64,000 nt of DNA from Hydrogenophaga sp. BPS33 (GTDB lineage Bacteria; Pseudomonadota; Gammaproteobacteria; Burkholderiales; Burkholderiaceae_C): contig NZ_CP044549.1 of NCBI RefSeq assembly GCF_009859475.1, positions 1,798,001-1,862,000 on the forward strand. The letters are read 5' to 3'. The notes beneath the pieces were generated by a model. That model was not told where the DNA came from, searched no databases, and saw nothing but the letters and a program-made list of their open reading frames with translations. A program made the translations under genes and the position numbers. Of the stretch, positions 1 through 8,762 are shown in pieces (the first letter of the stretch is position 1; every line of letters starts with the position of its first letter).

Positions 1-485
1 GCGTGGACATCGGTTTCGCGGCCATCCACCCGGGCCGCCGCGATGTCGGCTCGGCGCCGCTGGCTGCGTCGCAATGGCTGTGCATGCTGCCCAAGGGCCA
101 TCCGCTGGAAGCACGCACCGAGATCACACCCGCAGATCTCGATGGTGTGGACTTCATCGCGGTGGGGCCCAGCTCCATGTCCCGCTACGAGCTGACGGGC
201 CTGAAGAGCTCGCCCAACATTTCTCCACGCATCCGCCTGGAGACGCGCTACTCGGTGTCGGCAGCCACCTTCGTCCGGCAAGGGCTTGGGGTGGCGATGG
301 TGGACCCGTTGGCGGCGTCGATGAGCGTGGGCGATGGTGTCTCGCTCAGGCGCTTTGCTCCCACGGTGCCTTACGTGCTGTCGGTGGTGTATCCCGCACT
401 GGCCAAGCCCAACAAGTTGCTGGATGAACTCATCAACGCGGTGCGCACCGTGTACGAGGAAACCATCCAGTCGCTTCCCATTTGA
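1..485 (+). CDS. LysR-family regulator, C-terminal part (5' end outside window)
   Basis: This is the co-inducer-binding (LysR substrate) domain of a transcriptional regulator. The reading frame is open from the first base, so the helix-turn-helix lies upstream of the window. The visible ~160 residues carry the usual pattern of the second half of the domain: a DIGFAAI strand, a WLCMLPKGHPL segment, then VRQGLGVAMVDPL and a short C-terminal helix. It stops 12 bp before the next gene on the same strand, so the two may be co-transcribed. The ligand is unknown. Family assignment is firm; function beyond 'regulator' is not visible. Confidence 0.85.
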   Translation, partial: VDIGFAAIHPGRRDVGSAPLAASQWLCMLPKGHPLEARTEITPADLDGVDFIAVGPSSMSRYELTGLKSSPNISPRIRLETRYSVSAATFVRQGLGVAMVDPLAASMSVGDGVSLRRFAPTVPYVLSVVYPALAKPNKLLDELINAVRTVYEETIQSLPI

Positions 486-497
486 ACCAAGAAAGTT

Positions 498-1451
498 TTG
501 AAATTGAGCTATTTGGATCTGCTGGCAGACCTCCAGGCCGAGACTGCTGGAATCGCCCGTCAAGAGCCCGAGGGCTATCGAAAACTCCGAACCGGGACGC
601 TGGAGAATCGGCCGGGGAGTGAAGGCGCCTACTTTGGCGCGCTGGATATCGCGCACGGCATGCTCCGTGACTTCGCGATGTACACCGTCTACCCGACATT
701 GGCCTTGCACCGCGAGCAGCACGACGTCGGGGTGTCGCGCGCTGTGGTGCGTCAGATGTTTCCCACGGTCCTGAACTACCTGGGCTACAGCGGGTTTCCC
801 GAGATGAAACGCCTGGGCCACCAGTTGCTCGAGGTGTCCGGCCATTGCGACTGGGCGCAGTTCGAGCAATTGCTCGTGGCATTCCTGCGCTACGTCAACA
901 CCCTCTACGCCTGGTGCTACCACTGGTTTCCGTGGAATCTGGGCGATGCGATGCGCTACCCAGACGGCGACGCACACAAGGCACCACTGGCCGGCGGCGA
1001 CATCGTCGACACCCTGGTTCCCACCGATACGCTGATCCGTCTGCGCTGGGCGCCCTTGGGCATCGAGGTGCGCGCATTCCTGTGTGTCGATCGCAACCCC
1101 GAGCTCTGCCAGGAGCTGCTGGATGCTCTGCCTTTCACCTGTCTTCAGTCGCACCCCATGGTGTCGGGGGAATCCATCTTCGCCTGGACGCCGTTGACGA
1201 GCACGGCGCCCACGCCTTTCAAGGAAGAAATCCGCACGGCCCCGATCGGCCGACTGCGGTTCAGCCAGCGCACCGGCCAGAAACTGACCCTTCAGTACGG
1301 CGTGACGAGCGAGGACATCCTGTCCCCGGTGCTGGGTTCGGTGCTGCCAGAAGATCGGCATCTGCTGCGCGCCGTGGGGACCGCGGTCTGGGCGTCGACT
1401 TACGAAAGCAAGGTCGAAATCTGGCTGACGGTGGAGCGTTGTCCGGCGTGA
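498..1451 (+). CDS. Unrecognised 317-aa protein; helical N-terminal half, possible cyclophilin-like C-terminal half
   Basis: I do not recognise this protein with confidence. The only start I can support is TTG, because the frame has no ATG near the upstream gene. Residues about 45-150 look mostly helical and are rich in aromatic residues (YAWCYHWFPWNLG). Residues about 185-300 look like beta strands with an LPF...SGESIFAWTPL pattern reminiscent of the small cyclophilin-like proteins (DUF3830 type). A helical bundle joined to a cyclophilin-like domain would recall cucumopine-synthase-like proteins, but that is a weak impression. No signal peptide or membrane segment is seen. It follows the LysR gene by 12 bp. 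Confidence 0.6.
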   Translation: MKLSYLDLLADLQAETAGIARQEPEGYRKLRTGTLENRPGSEGAYFGALDIAHGMLRDFAMYTVYPTLALHREQHDVGVSRAVVRQMFPTVLNYLGYSGFPEMKRLGHQLLEVSGHCDWAQFEQLLVAFLRYVNTLYAWCYHWFPWNLGDAMRYPDGDAHKAPLAGGDIVDTLVPTDTLIRLRWAPLGIEVRAFLCVDRNPELCQELLDALPFTCLQSHPMVSGESIFAWTPLTSTAPTPFKEEIRTAPIGRLRFSQRTGQKLTLQYGVTSEDILSPVLGSVLPEDRHLLRAVGTAVWASTYESKVEIWLTVERCPA

Positions 1452-1579
1452 ACGCCGGCTGAATGGCCGGTTCTCCGTGGCGCGGGTATGGGCATACTGA
1501 CCTGCCCGCAGGGCTATGGCGCCGCGCGTGGCGCAGCACTGCGGGCGCCCAGGTCCGACAACCCACTGGAGAACCCCCG

Positions 1580-2065
1580 ATGTTCCAGCTTCCGCCCTCT
1601 CCCCGCGCGATCGCCGCCGCCCTCGCGGCACTGTTGCTGTGTGCCGCCACGCTGGCGCACGCCGACGACCGACCGCGCGAAGCCGTCGCACTCGGCCGCT
1701 ATCTGGTGCAGACCGCCGGCTGCAACGACTGCCACTCGCCGGGCTACACACAGAACGCGGGCAAGACGCCGGAGAACACCTGGCTCACCGGCGACAGCCT
1801 GGGCTGGCAGGGGCCCTGGGGCACCACTTACGCCAGCAACCTGCGCCTGGTCTTCGCCGGCTTGACCGAGAAACAATGGCTGGCGCACGCGCGCAAGATG
1901 GAGTCGCGCCCGCCGATGCCGTGGTTCAGCCTGCGCGCCATGACCGATGGCGATCTGAAGGCGATCTACCGCTACATCAAGGCCGCGGGCCCGGCGGGTC
2001 AACCCGCACCGGCCTACGTGCCGCCCGGCCAGGCCGTGAGCGGGCCGGTCGTGCGCATGCCTTAA
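1580..2065 (+). CDS. Periplasmic monohaem c-type cytochrome
   Basis: This 161-residue protein has a signal peptide (hydrophobic residues about 10-28, likely cleaved after an AHA motif) and one haem-binding CNDCH motif at residues 48-52. It is therefore exported and carries one covalent haem c. A methionine-rich stretch (KMESRPPMPWF) could supply the distal ligand. The frame is open further upstream, but this ATG is chosen because it directly precedes the signal peptide. Small cytochromes of this kind accept electrons from periplasmic dehydrogenases; the partner is not obvious here. Its stop codon overlaps the convergent transporter gene by 4 bp. Confidence 0.85.
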   Translation: MFQLPPSPRAIAAALAALLLCAATLAHADDRPREAVALGRYLVQTAGCNDCHSPGYTQNAGKTPENTWLTGDSLGWQGPWGTTYASNLRLVFAGLTEKQWLAHARKMESRPPMPWFSLRAMTDGDLKAIYRYIKAAGPAGQPAPAYVPPGQAVSGPVVRMP

Positions 2066-3015
2066 CGGGCGGTGGAGCGGGACTGCGGCCGCACTGCGCG
2101 CGCCATCGCCAGGGCCTCACGGCCATACAGAATCAGGGCCAGCGCGAGCAGGATCAGCGGCATGGCCACGAACACCCAGCCGGTGAGTGTCTCGCCGCCC
2201 AGCCACACGCCCACGCACAGCGCCACCAGGGGGTTCACGAACGAGTAGCTGCCCGCCAGTGCGGCCGAGGTGTTCTTGAGCAGCCAGAGGTAGGTGTTGA
2301 GCGTGACCATGGTGCCCAGCACCACCAAGTAGAGCCAGGCCAGCCACGAGGCGGTGGTCACCGCATGCCAGTCCACCGTGCGCGCGCTCGGCTCCCAGCC
2401 CCAGGCCACCACCAGTCCCAGAAGGCCACCCAACAGCCACTGCGCGCCCGAGGCCATGGCCGGCGGCGGCAGGGCCAGGCGGCGCGAGGCGTACGAGCCC
2501 AGGCTCCAGGCCAGGGGCGCGCCGAAGGCGCACAGCGTGCCCAGCAGCGTGGTGGAGAAATCGCCCTCCAGTGCCAGCACCAGCGCACCGGCAGCGCCCA
2601 GCACCAGGCCGATCCAGCTCGTTGCCGGCACGCGTTCGCCGCCCCAGCGCGTCCAGAGCGCGAGCCACATCGGCATGGTGGTCACCACCGTGGCCATGAG
2701 CCCGGAGCCGATGCCCGCCTTCTGCGCCAGCACCACCAGCACCATAGCGCCGAAGGCCATGAGCCCGCCGATGAGCGCACTGGCGCGCCACTGCGCGGCG
2801 CTCGGCCAGGCCTGTCCTTGCCAGCGCGCGATGCCTAGCATGAGCCCGCCCGCAAACGCGAAACGCGCGCCGTTCATGAGCACTGGCGGCAACGATTGCA
2901 TGGCCACGTCGAGCGCGAAGTACGTCGTACCCCACACCAGGTACACGATCAGCAACGCACCGGCCAAGCGCAGACGGTGGCGGTCGACCGGCTTCGGGTT
3001 GAAAATGGACGGCAT
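2062..3015 (-). CDS. DMT-superfamily (EamA, YedA-like) exporter
   Basis: An inner-membrane protein of 317 residues with about ten hydrophobic segments arranged as two EamA repeats. The first repeat contains the characteristic WGTTYFALDVA motif (about residues 28-38). The overall pattern matches the YedA subgroup of drug/metabolite exporters, which efflux amino acids or metabolites by proton exchange. It is transcribed divergently from an Lrp/AsnC regulator 70 bp away. In many proteobacteria that pairing means the regulator controls the exporter in response to an amino acid. The substrate is not identifiable from sequence. Confidence 0.85.
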   Translation of the reverse strand: MPSIFNPKPVDRHRLRLAGALLIVYLVWGTTYFALDVAMQSLPPVLMNGARFAFAGGLMLGIARWQGQAWPSAAQWRASALIGGLMAFGAMVLVVLAQKAGIGSGLMATVVTTMPMWLALWTRWGGERVPATSWIGLVLGAAGALVLALEGDFSTTLLGTLCAFGAPLAWSLGSYASRRLALPPPAMASGAQWLLGGLLGLVVAWGWEPSARTVDWHAVTTASWLAWLYLVVLGTMVTLNTYLWLLKNTSAALAGSYSFVNPLVALCVGVWLGGETLTGWVFVAMPLILLALALILYGREALAMARAVRPQSRSTAR

Positions 3016-3085
3016 AGAACGGCCTTGTATGGAAAATTTCCAGAACTGAGCGCTGAATCAAGATTTTTATCAAAATTGGGGCCCT

Positions 3086-3556
3086 ATGCAAGCAAATATT
3101 CAGTTGGATGAGGTGGACGCCGGAATTCTTACGGCCCTCAGCGCAGACAGCCGCCGTTCGTATGCCGATGTCGCCGCCGAGGTGGGGCTTTCCACGGCGG
3201 CCGTGCACGAACGCGTGAAGAAGATGGTCGAGCGTGGCGTGATCGAGCGTTTCTCCTTGCGCGTGGAGCCCGACCGCGTGGGCCTGCGCTTCACCGCCTT
3301 CGTGGCGATCCGCAACGACGGCGGCGCGCATTGCCGCGACGTCGCGCCGCGCCTGCGCGAACTGCCCGAAATGTTGGAGTTGCACAGCGTGGCCGGCGAA
3401 TACGACTTTCTGGCCAAGGTGCGCACCACCCATGCGCGCGCGCTGGAAGAGGTTCTTTACAAGATCAAGGCCATTCCCGGCGTGGCGCGCACCACGAGCA
3501 CGGTGGTGCTGAACACAGAGTTCGAGGACAGGCCCTTGCAACTCCCCAAGGACTGA
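3086..3556 (+). CDS. Lrp/AsnC-family transcriptional regulator
   Basis: A 156-residue regulator. The N-terminal ~60 residues form the AsnC-type winged helix-turn-helix (DVAAEVGLSTAAVHERVKKM), and the rest is the RAM/AsnC ligand-binding domain (residues about 65-150, with GEYDFLAKVRTT). Proteins of this family bind DNA as dimers to octamers and sense amino acids. It is divergent from the YedA-like exporter, so the 70-bp gap between them probably holds the operator. The specific ligand is unknown. Confidence 0.9.
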   Translation: MQANIQLDEVDAGILTALSADSRRSYADVAAEVGLSTAAVHERVKKMVERGVIERFSLRVEPDRVGLRFTAFVAIRNDGGAHCRDVAPRLRELPEMLELHSVAGEYDFLAKVRTTHARALEEVLYKIKAIPGVARTTSTVVLNTEFEDRPLQLPKD

Positions 3557-3690
3557 GCGGGTTTCCACCGCTTCGCAGGACCCAAGCGCCATCGTTTTCC
3601 GGCCGCGCTTCCGTTTCCCTGATGAGATATCCCCCGGTGGCCGAGGGGAAAAGGGAAATGCTCGCCATTTTTCCCTTGTCTGGATAAGAT

Positions 3691-3729
3691 TTGTTCTGTA
3701 TTCATAAACGTGTTTCGAATACGGAACAA
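3691..3729. promoter_or_regulatory. Inverted repeat, candidate operator of the ABC/monooxygenase operon
   Basis: Two 13-bp arms, TTGTTCTGTATTC and GAATACGGAACAA, differ at one paired position and are separated by 13 bp. The repeat lies about 45 bp before the first gene of the operon, where an operator is expected. The operon's last gene is an IclR regulator, which makes it the natural candidate to bind here. The repeat is seen directly; the regulator assignment is inference. Confidence 0.55.
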
Positions 3730-3774
3730 TTTGGGACCTTGGGTCCTTAGCGGATGTTGGAAAAGGAAGTCGCC

Positions 3775-4827
3775 ATGACCAAGCTCTTTTCGTTGTGCAG
3801 ACCCCATGTGGGTGTCCGATGGTGCGGGCGCATGCTCGCCGTGCTGGGGATTGTTTTCGGTCTCCAGCCGGTTCTGGCCCAGCCCTCGACCGACTTGTGC
3901 AGCAAGGTCGACCTCCAAAAAACGCCGGTGCAACCGGTGACCATCCGCTACGGTCTCACAGGCGGCGGTGAAGAGCCCTTGGCGCTCTTGTGGGCCGACA
4001 AGGAGAAGTACCCGCACCAGGGGAAGTTCTATGTGCTCGACCACAAGCTGTTCGCACCCAACGACCGCATGACTGCAGTGCAAGCGGGGCAGCTCGACGC
4101 CGGATCGATCAGCCTGACAGCGCTGATCACCGCAGTGCGGGTGGGCATCGACGTGCGCGCGGTGGCCCCAGTGGTCGAAACGAACGCCACCGACAACCAG
4201 GGCGCCTTCGTGGTGCTCAAAGACAGCGGGTTGACCGACATCAAGCAGCTCAAAGGCAAGCGCATCGGCTTCTACGGCCCGAACACGGTCAGCGAGTACT
4301 GGATCAAGAGCGCGCTGCGGCGCGCCGGTTTGAAACCCAACGATGTGTCCTATGTGTCGATGCCTCCGCCCGCTCAGGAGCAGGCGCTGCGCAACAAGCA
4401 GATCGATGTGGCCTGGCTGGCGCGCCAGTTTCTGGCCAAGGCCGGTGCCACGGGCGGGGTAGATGTGCTCATGCGTCCTATGCAGGCCACGGCCCAGGCG
4501 CATCCCAGCACGTTGGCGTTCTTCACGCAGAAGTTCGTCAAGGAGCAGCCGCAGGCCTATTGCGCCTGGCGCGCTGACTATCAACGGGCGCTGGCGAACT
4601 GGGCGAAGGAGCGCGAGGCCTCCTATCCCAAGCTGATCGCTGCGGGCTATCTCACGCCGGCCGCCGCGAACGCAGGGGCCGACGGAGGGCGTGCCGAGGG
4701 CGGAAAGATCGCTCTCAAGGACATCGACGACACCATGGAGGACATGGTGGAGGCCGACTTCCTGCCGCGCGGGCGCAATCCCAAGGCGGTCGACATGGTC
4801 CTGAGCGGATACGCGCTGGTCCGCTGA
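3775..4827 (+). CDS. ABC transporter substrate-binding protein (nitrate/sulfonate/taurine family)
   Basis: A periplasmic binding protein of 350 residues that would deliver a small anionic or aromatic solute to the importer encoded next. Residues about 17-36 form a signal peptide core ending at a VLA-Q cleavage site. The body follows the SsuA/TauA pattern: TIRYGLTGGGEEPLALLW, then the DIKQLKGKRIGFYGPN block, then an RRAGLKPNDVSYV block. I chose the second of two nearby ATG codons because a good AAGGAAG ribosome site precedes it; the first lies 21 bp upstream. The ligand cannot be read from sequence, but the downstream monooxygenase hints at an aromatic compound. Confidence 0.85.
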   Translation: MTKLFSLCRPHVGVRWCGRMLAVLGIVFGLQPVLAQPSTDLCSKVDLQKTPVQPVTIRYGLTGGGEEPLALLWADKEKYPHQGKFYVLDHKLFAPNDRMTAVQAGQLDAGSISLTALITAVRVGIDVRAVAPVVETNATDNQGAFVVLKDSGLTDIKQLKGKRIGFYGPNTVSEYWIKSALRRAGLKPNDVSYVSMPPPAQEQALRNKQIDVAWLARQFLAKAGATGGVDVLMRPMQATAQAHPSTLAFFTQKFVKEQPQAYCAWRADYQRALANWAKEREASYPKLIAAGYLTPAAANAGADGGRAEGGKIALKDIDDTMEDMVEADFLPRGRNPKAVDMVLSGYALVR

Positions 4828-4877
4828 GCCGCTGCCGTCCACCGATTCCGCAACTCCCACCCGCAGAGCACCTCCGG

Positions 4878-5636
4878 ATGATCCACATCGAGTCCGTCAC
4901 GAAGAAGTTCAAGCGCGGCGACCACGTCGTGCACGCCCTGGGTCCCGTGGACCTCCAGATCGAAAAAGGCGAGTTCATTACCATCCTCGGCCCCAGCGGC
5001 TGTGGCAAGACCACGCTGCTGCACATGTTGGGGGGCTTCGAGTCCGCTTCATCCGGTCGCGTTCTGCTCGACGGTCAGCCCATCGGCAAGCCCAGCCGCA
5101 AGCTGGGTATGGTTTTCCAGGAGGCCACCCTGTTTCCCTGGAAGACAGTGCTGCAGAACATCGCCTGGCCGATCGAGCAGAGGGGCGTCTCGCGAGCCCA
5201 GGCGCTGGACAGGGCTACGGCCTATCTCGACAAGGTCGGCCTGCACAAGTTCGGCAAGGCCTATCCCAATGAACTCTCCGGCGGTATGCGCCAGCGCGCT
5301 GCGCTGGCCCGCACCTTGGCCATGGAGCCGGAAGTGCTGTTGATGGACGAGCCGTTCGGCGCGCTGGATGCGCAGACGCGCGAGGAAATGCAGGAAGAAC
5401 TCACCCGCATGTGGCAGACCTCGGGATTGACGGTGGTATTCATCACGCACGACATCACCGAATCCATCTTCCTGGGCGACCGTGTGGTCGTGCTCGGTGG
5501 CAAGCCGGGCCAGGTGATGGAGGTCTGCCGCATCGATCTGCCTCGCCCGAGATCGGCTGCGACCAAGTCCGACCCGCGCGTGCTGGAGTACCGGACCCAT
5601 CTGTGGGAACTCGTGCGTCGTGGCGCCATGGCCTGA
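4878..5636 (+). CDS. ABC transporter ATP-binding protein (SsuB/TauB type)
   Basis: The cytoplasmic ATPase of the importer, 252 residues. All nucleotide-binding motifs are intact: Walker A GPSGCGKTT (38-46), Q-loop glutamine 81 in VFQEATLFPW, signature LSGGMRQR (133-140), Walker B VLLMDEPF (153-160) and switch histidine 191. The FPW following the Q-loop is typical of nitrate/sulfonate/taurine ATPases. It lies between the binding protein and two permeases in the same operon, so subunit composition is clear; the substrate is not. Confidence 0.93.
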   Translation: MIHIESVTKKFKRGDHVVHALGPVDLQIEKGEFITILGPSGCGKTTLLHMLGGFESASSGRVLLDGQPIGKPSRKLGMVFQEATLFPWKTVLQNIAWPIEQRGVSRAQALDRATAYLDKVGLHKFGKAYPNELSGGMRQRAALARTLAMEPEVLLMDEPFGALDAQTREEMQEELTRMWQTSGLTVVFITHDITESIFLGDRVVVLGGKPGQVMEVCRIDLPRPRSAATKSDPRVLEYRTHLWELVRRGAMA

Positions 5637-5647
5637 GCGGAGGACGC

Positions 5648-6436
5648 ATGAAACCTTCCATGCAAAAGCCGGTCAACGACCTGCTCCACGTGACCTTGGG
5701 ATTCCAGTTGGTGGTGCTGCTCGTCTGGGAAGCCGGTGCCCGCAGCGGGCGTTATCCGGACTACCTCGTGGGTCCGCTGGAGATCGTGGTCGAGGCTGGG
5801 CGCTACCTCGCCAACGGCGAGGTGTTCGCGCATATGGGACACAGCCTGTTCCGCGTCTATGTGGGCTTTCTTGTGGGCTCTGGCCTGGGCGTGGTGCTGG
5901 GGCTGCTGTCGGGCGTGTTGCGGCCGGTGCGCGACCTGCTCGATACGCTGCAGGCTTTCGTGCACGCGGTTCCCAAGATCTCGCTGTTTCCCGCGGTTGC
6001 GGTCTGGCTCGGATTTTCGGATGCCTCGCGCATCCTGATCATCGCCCTGAGCTGCTTTTTCCCCGCCTACCTCAATGCCATGAGCGGCGCGCTGGGCATC
6101 AATCCCAAGTACCTCTGGCTCAGCCGCAACAACGAGATGGGGCGCGTGCGCACCTTCTTCGAAGTGATCTTGCCGGCAAGCCTGCCCAGGACGCTGGTGG
6201 GCCTGCGCATCAGCCTGATGGTGGCCTTCATTCTGATGGTCGCCACCGAGGTGGTGGGCCACTCCGATGGTCTGGGCTCATTGGTGATGCTCGCTTACCA
6301 GAACGGGGCGTATCCGCAGATGTACGCCTACATCCTGTTCATCGCGATCGCGGGCTACCTTTCCAATCTGTTGCTGCAGCGCTTGGCGCTGTGGCTGTGC
6401 AAAGGGCAGGCGGCGGAAATGGGAGGCAGGGCATGA
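5648..6436 (+). CDS. ABC transporter permease, first
   Basis: A 262-residue inner-membrane permease with about six membrane spans. Near residues 130-165 is the cytoplasmic coupling region (SCFFPAYLNAMSGALGINPKYLWLSRNNE), which docks on the ATPase in this family. The start is the ATG 11 bp after the ATPase stop; longer frames upstream overlap the ATPase gene and are not used. Its TGA overlaps the next ATG by 4 bp (ATGA), so the two permeases are translationally coupled and probably form a heterodimer. Confidence 0.9.
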   Translation: MKPSMQKPVNDLLHVTLGFQLVVLLVWEAGARSGRYPDYLVGPLEIVVEAGRYLANGEVFAHMGHSLFRVYVGFLVGSGLGVVLGLLSGVLRPVRDLLDTLQAFVHAVPKISLFPAVAVWLGFSDASRILIIALSCFFPAYLNAMSGALGINPKYLWLSRNNEMGRVRTFFEVILPASLPRTLVGLRISLMVAFILMVATEVVGHSDGLGSLVMLAYQNGAYPQMYAYILFIAIAGYLSNLLLQRLALWLCKGQAAEMGGRA

Positions 6437-7191
6437 GCTGGGACCGTTCGTACCTGACCCGGCTTGTCGGTGTGCTGCTGTTCCTCGCCGCATGGCAGGG
6501 TGCGGCGACGCTGGGCAACACCCGCATGCTGCCCGGCGTCTCGGACGTGGCGCGCCAGTTGGTCGACATCGTCGCCACGGGCGAGTTGATGGAGCACGCG
6601 CTGTCCACCCTCTCCAAGGGCTTCGCCGGCCTGGCACTTGCCATGCTCGGGGGGGCTGCCGTGGGCATCCTCTGTGCGCGCAACCGCTACGCCGACGCGG
6701 CCCTGCATCCGCTCATCTCGGTGCTGTATCCGGTACCCAAGCTGGCGCTGTATCCGGTGGTGGTGCTGATCTTCGGCTTCGGCGGTGCGTCCAAGATCGT
6801 GCAGGTCGGCCTGGAATGCTTCTTCCCGATCTTCGTGCAGATGTACGCAGGTGCCCGTGCCGTGCCGCGCAATCTCCTGTGGCTGGCCGAAAACAACGAG
6901 GTGCGGCCCTTGCGCCTGGTGTACGAGGTGTTGTGGCCTTCGTTGCTGCCCTATCTGCTGACCGGCCTGCGGGTGGCCACGCCCATCATGCTGATCGTCA
7001 TGTGCGTGACCGAGTTCATTGGCGAGTCCAAGGGGCTGGGCTATCTCGTTTCACGCTACGCCTCCTATTTCGATACCGCATCTGCCTTCGCGGTGATCGT
7101 GGTCCTGGGGCTGTTCGGCCTGCTTGCCGATCGGCTCATCGTCTTCCTGCGTGCCCGGCTCGTGTTCTGGGAACGTGGGGTGAGCCTGTAA
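6433..7191 (+). CDS. ABC transporter permease, second
   Basis: The partner permease, 252 residues, similar in length and topology to the gene before it. The coupling motif is seen as ECFFPIFVQMYAGARAVPRN, and a WLAENNE segment matches the WLSRNNE of the first permease, so the two are paralogues. Having two separate permeases rather than one homodimeric SsuC-like gene is less common for this transporter class. It overlaps the upstream permease by 4 bp and precedes the monooxygenase by 26 bp. Confidence 0.9.
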   Translation: MSWDRSYLTRLVGVLLFLAAWQGAATLGNTRMLPGVSDVARQLVDIVATGELMEHALSTLSKGFAGLALAMLGGAAVGILCARNRYADAALHPLISVLYPVPKLALYPVVVLIFGFGGASKIVQVGLECFFPIFVQMYAGARAVPRNLLWLAENNEVRPLRLVYEVLWPSLLPYLLTGLRVATPIMLIVMCVTEFIGESKGLGYLVSRYASYFDTASAFAVIVVLGLFGLLADRLIVFLRARLVFWERGVSL

Positions 7192-7217
7192 CGGCAATTT
7201 TCTTGTCTGGAGCATCT

Positions 7218-8762
7218 ATGAAAACGGAAACACACGATGTGGTCATCGTGGGGGCGGGCCTGGCGGGCCTGTCTACCGCGGTTTTTCTCGCGCTCAATGG
7301 CGTGCGCGCGGTCGTCATCGAACGCAACGCCTCCACTTCCACCCTGCCCAAGGCGCGTGGCCAGAACCCGGTGAGCATGGAGATGCTGCGCGTTGCCGGC
7401 ATCACGGAGGCGATACGGGCCGCCCGACCGCCCGGCAAGCCGGGCATCACCTCCGTGGTGTCCGAAAGCCTCACCGGCAAGGTGATCTACGACCACATCG
7501 CCCACCGCCCCGACTTCTCGAAGTTCTCGCCCGAGATCCCAGGCATGGCAAGCCAGGCGCGCGCCGAAGAGGCCCTGCTGCAACGCGCCCGGGCGCTCGG
7601 CGTCGAAGTCCGTTTCCAGTGGGCCTGCGACCGCATCCAGGAGCGCGAGGATGACGTCGGGCTCGATCTGCGCGACCTGCGCTCGGGCGAGTCTTCCTCG
7701 GCCTCGGCGAAGTATCTGGTCGCCTGCGATGGCATCCGCGGTGCGATCGCCGAGCAGGTCGGCATAGGGCATCACGGTGTGGGACATCTCAAGGCGGTCA
7801 CCGCGGTGCGCTTCAACGCCGATCTCTCGCGCTGGGCCGGCGGCAATTCGATGACGATTCACTACGTGAAGAATCCAGCGCTGCCGGACGGATCGGGCAT
7901 TCTCGTGAGCACCGACTATGCGAACCAGTGGGTCGGCAATTTTTCCGCAGACCCGGACCGCACGGCGCAGGAAACACGGCGGCTGATCCAGATTCTGCTG
8001 GGGGTTGACGACATTGCATTCGAGGTCACCGGCGAGACCACCTACAACTATTCGCACCGCATTGCCGATCGGCTCAGCACTCGCCGGGTCTACCTGGCAG
8101 GGGATGCCGCGCACGTCATGCCACCCACGGGGGGGCAGGGCGGCAACACAGCCATGCAGGATGGCTTCTACCTCGGCTGGAAGCTGGCCTATGTGTTGCG
8201 GGGGATCGCGGGACCGGAGTTGCTCGCGTCGTACGACACCGAGCGCCGACCCTACGCCGAGATCGTGTGCACCTGGCAGGCGGCCAACCTCGCCGAGCGG
8301 CGGGACATGAAGAACCTGGGTACCTTGTTGGGCGAGCCGATCGACCACGCGAAGATGATGTTCGGCTACCTGTGTGCAGACGGGGCATTCGTCAAGTTGC
8401 CGAACCAGACTGCGCCGTCGATCACCGATCCTTTCGAAGACCCTGCGGATCCCACGGGGTTTCCGGGGGCCCGTGTGCCCTACGCCGTGCTGTCCGCAGG
8501 ATCGGCCTCCATCAACACGCGCCACCAGCTGACGCCTCAGTTTCAGCTGTACACGGCGGACAGCGCCATGGCCCAAGCAGCGCAGACCGTGGCCGATCGC
8601 AAGGCGATCCCGCAGCGGGTCACCGTGGTCGATTCGGTGGCGCCGATCCGCCTCGCACCGGATGAGGCCATGCTCGTGCGGCCCGATGGCGTGGTGGCCT
8701 GGCGCGGTCGCTCGGCAGACGCATTGGCCCTGGCTTACGACCAGGTGCTCGCGCGGGAGTGA
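7218..8762 (+). CDS. FAD-dependent aromatic-ring monooxygenase (PheA/TfdB-type)
   Basis: A 514-residue class A flavoprotein hydroxylase, which uses NAD(P)H and O2 to hydroxylate a phenolic or similar aromatic ring. The FAD dinucleotide motif VGAGLAGLSTA is at residues 11-21, and the second FAD motif GDAAHVMPPTGGQGGN starts at residue 295. A thioredoxin-like C-terminal domain of the PheA/TfdB group follows (residues about 400-514). The gene lies between the importer and a reductase-like gene, so it probably starts degradation of the imported compound. The exact substrate is unknown. Confidence 0.85.
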   Translation: MKTETHDVVIVGAGLAGLSTAVFLALNGVRAVVIERNASTSTLPKARGQNPVSMEMLRVAGITEAIRAARPPGKPGITSVVSESLTGKVIYDHIAHRPDFSKFSPEIPGMASQARAEEALLQRARALGVEVRFQWACDRIQEREDDVGLDLRDLRSGESSSASAKYLVACDGIRGAIAEQVGIGHHGVGHLKAVTAVRFNADLSRWAGGNSMTIHYVKNPALPDGSGILVSTDYANQWVGNFSADPDRTAQETRRLIQILLGVDDIAFEVTGETTYNYSHRIADRLSTRRVYLAGDAAHVMPPTGGQGGNTAMQDGFYLGWKLAYVLRGIAGPELLASYDTERRPYAEIVCTWQAANLAERRDMKNLGTLLGEPIDHAKMMFGYLCADGAFVKLPNQTAPSITDPFEDPADPTGFPGARVPYAVLSAGSASINTRHQLTPQFQLYTADSAMAQAAQTVADRKAIPQRVTVVDSVAPIRLAPDEAMLVRPDGVVAWRGRSADALALAYDQVLARE

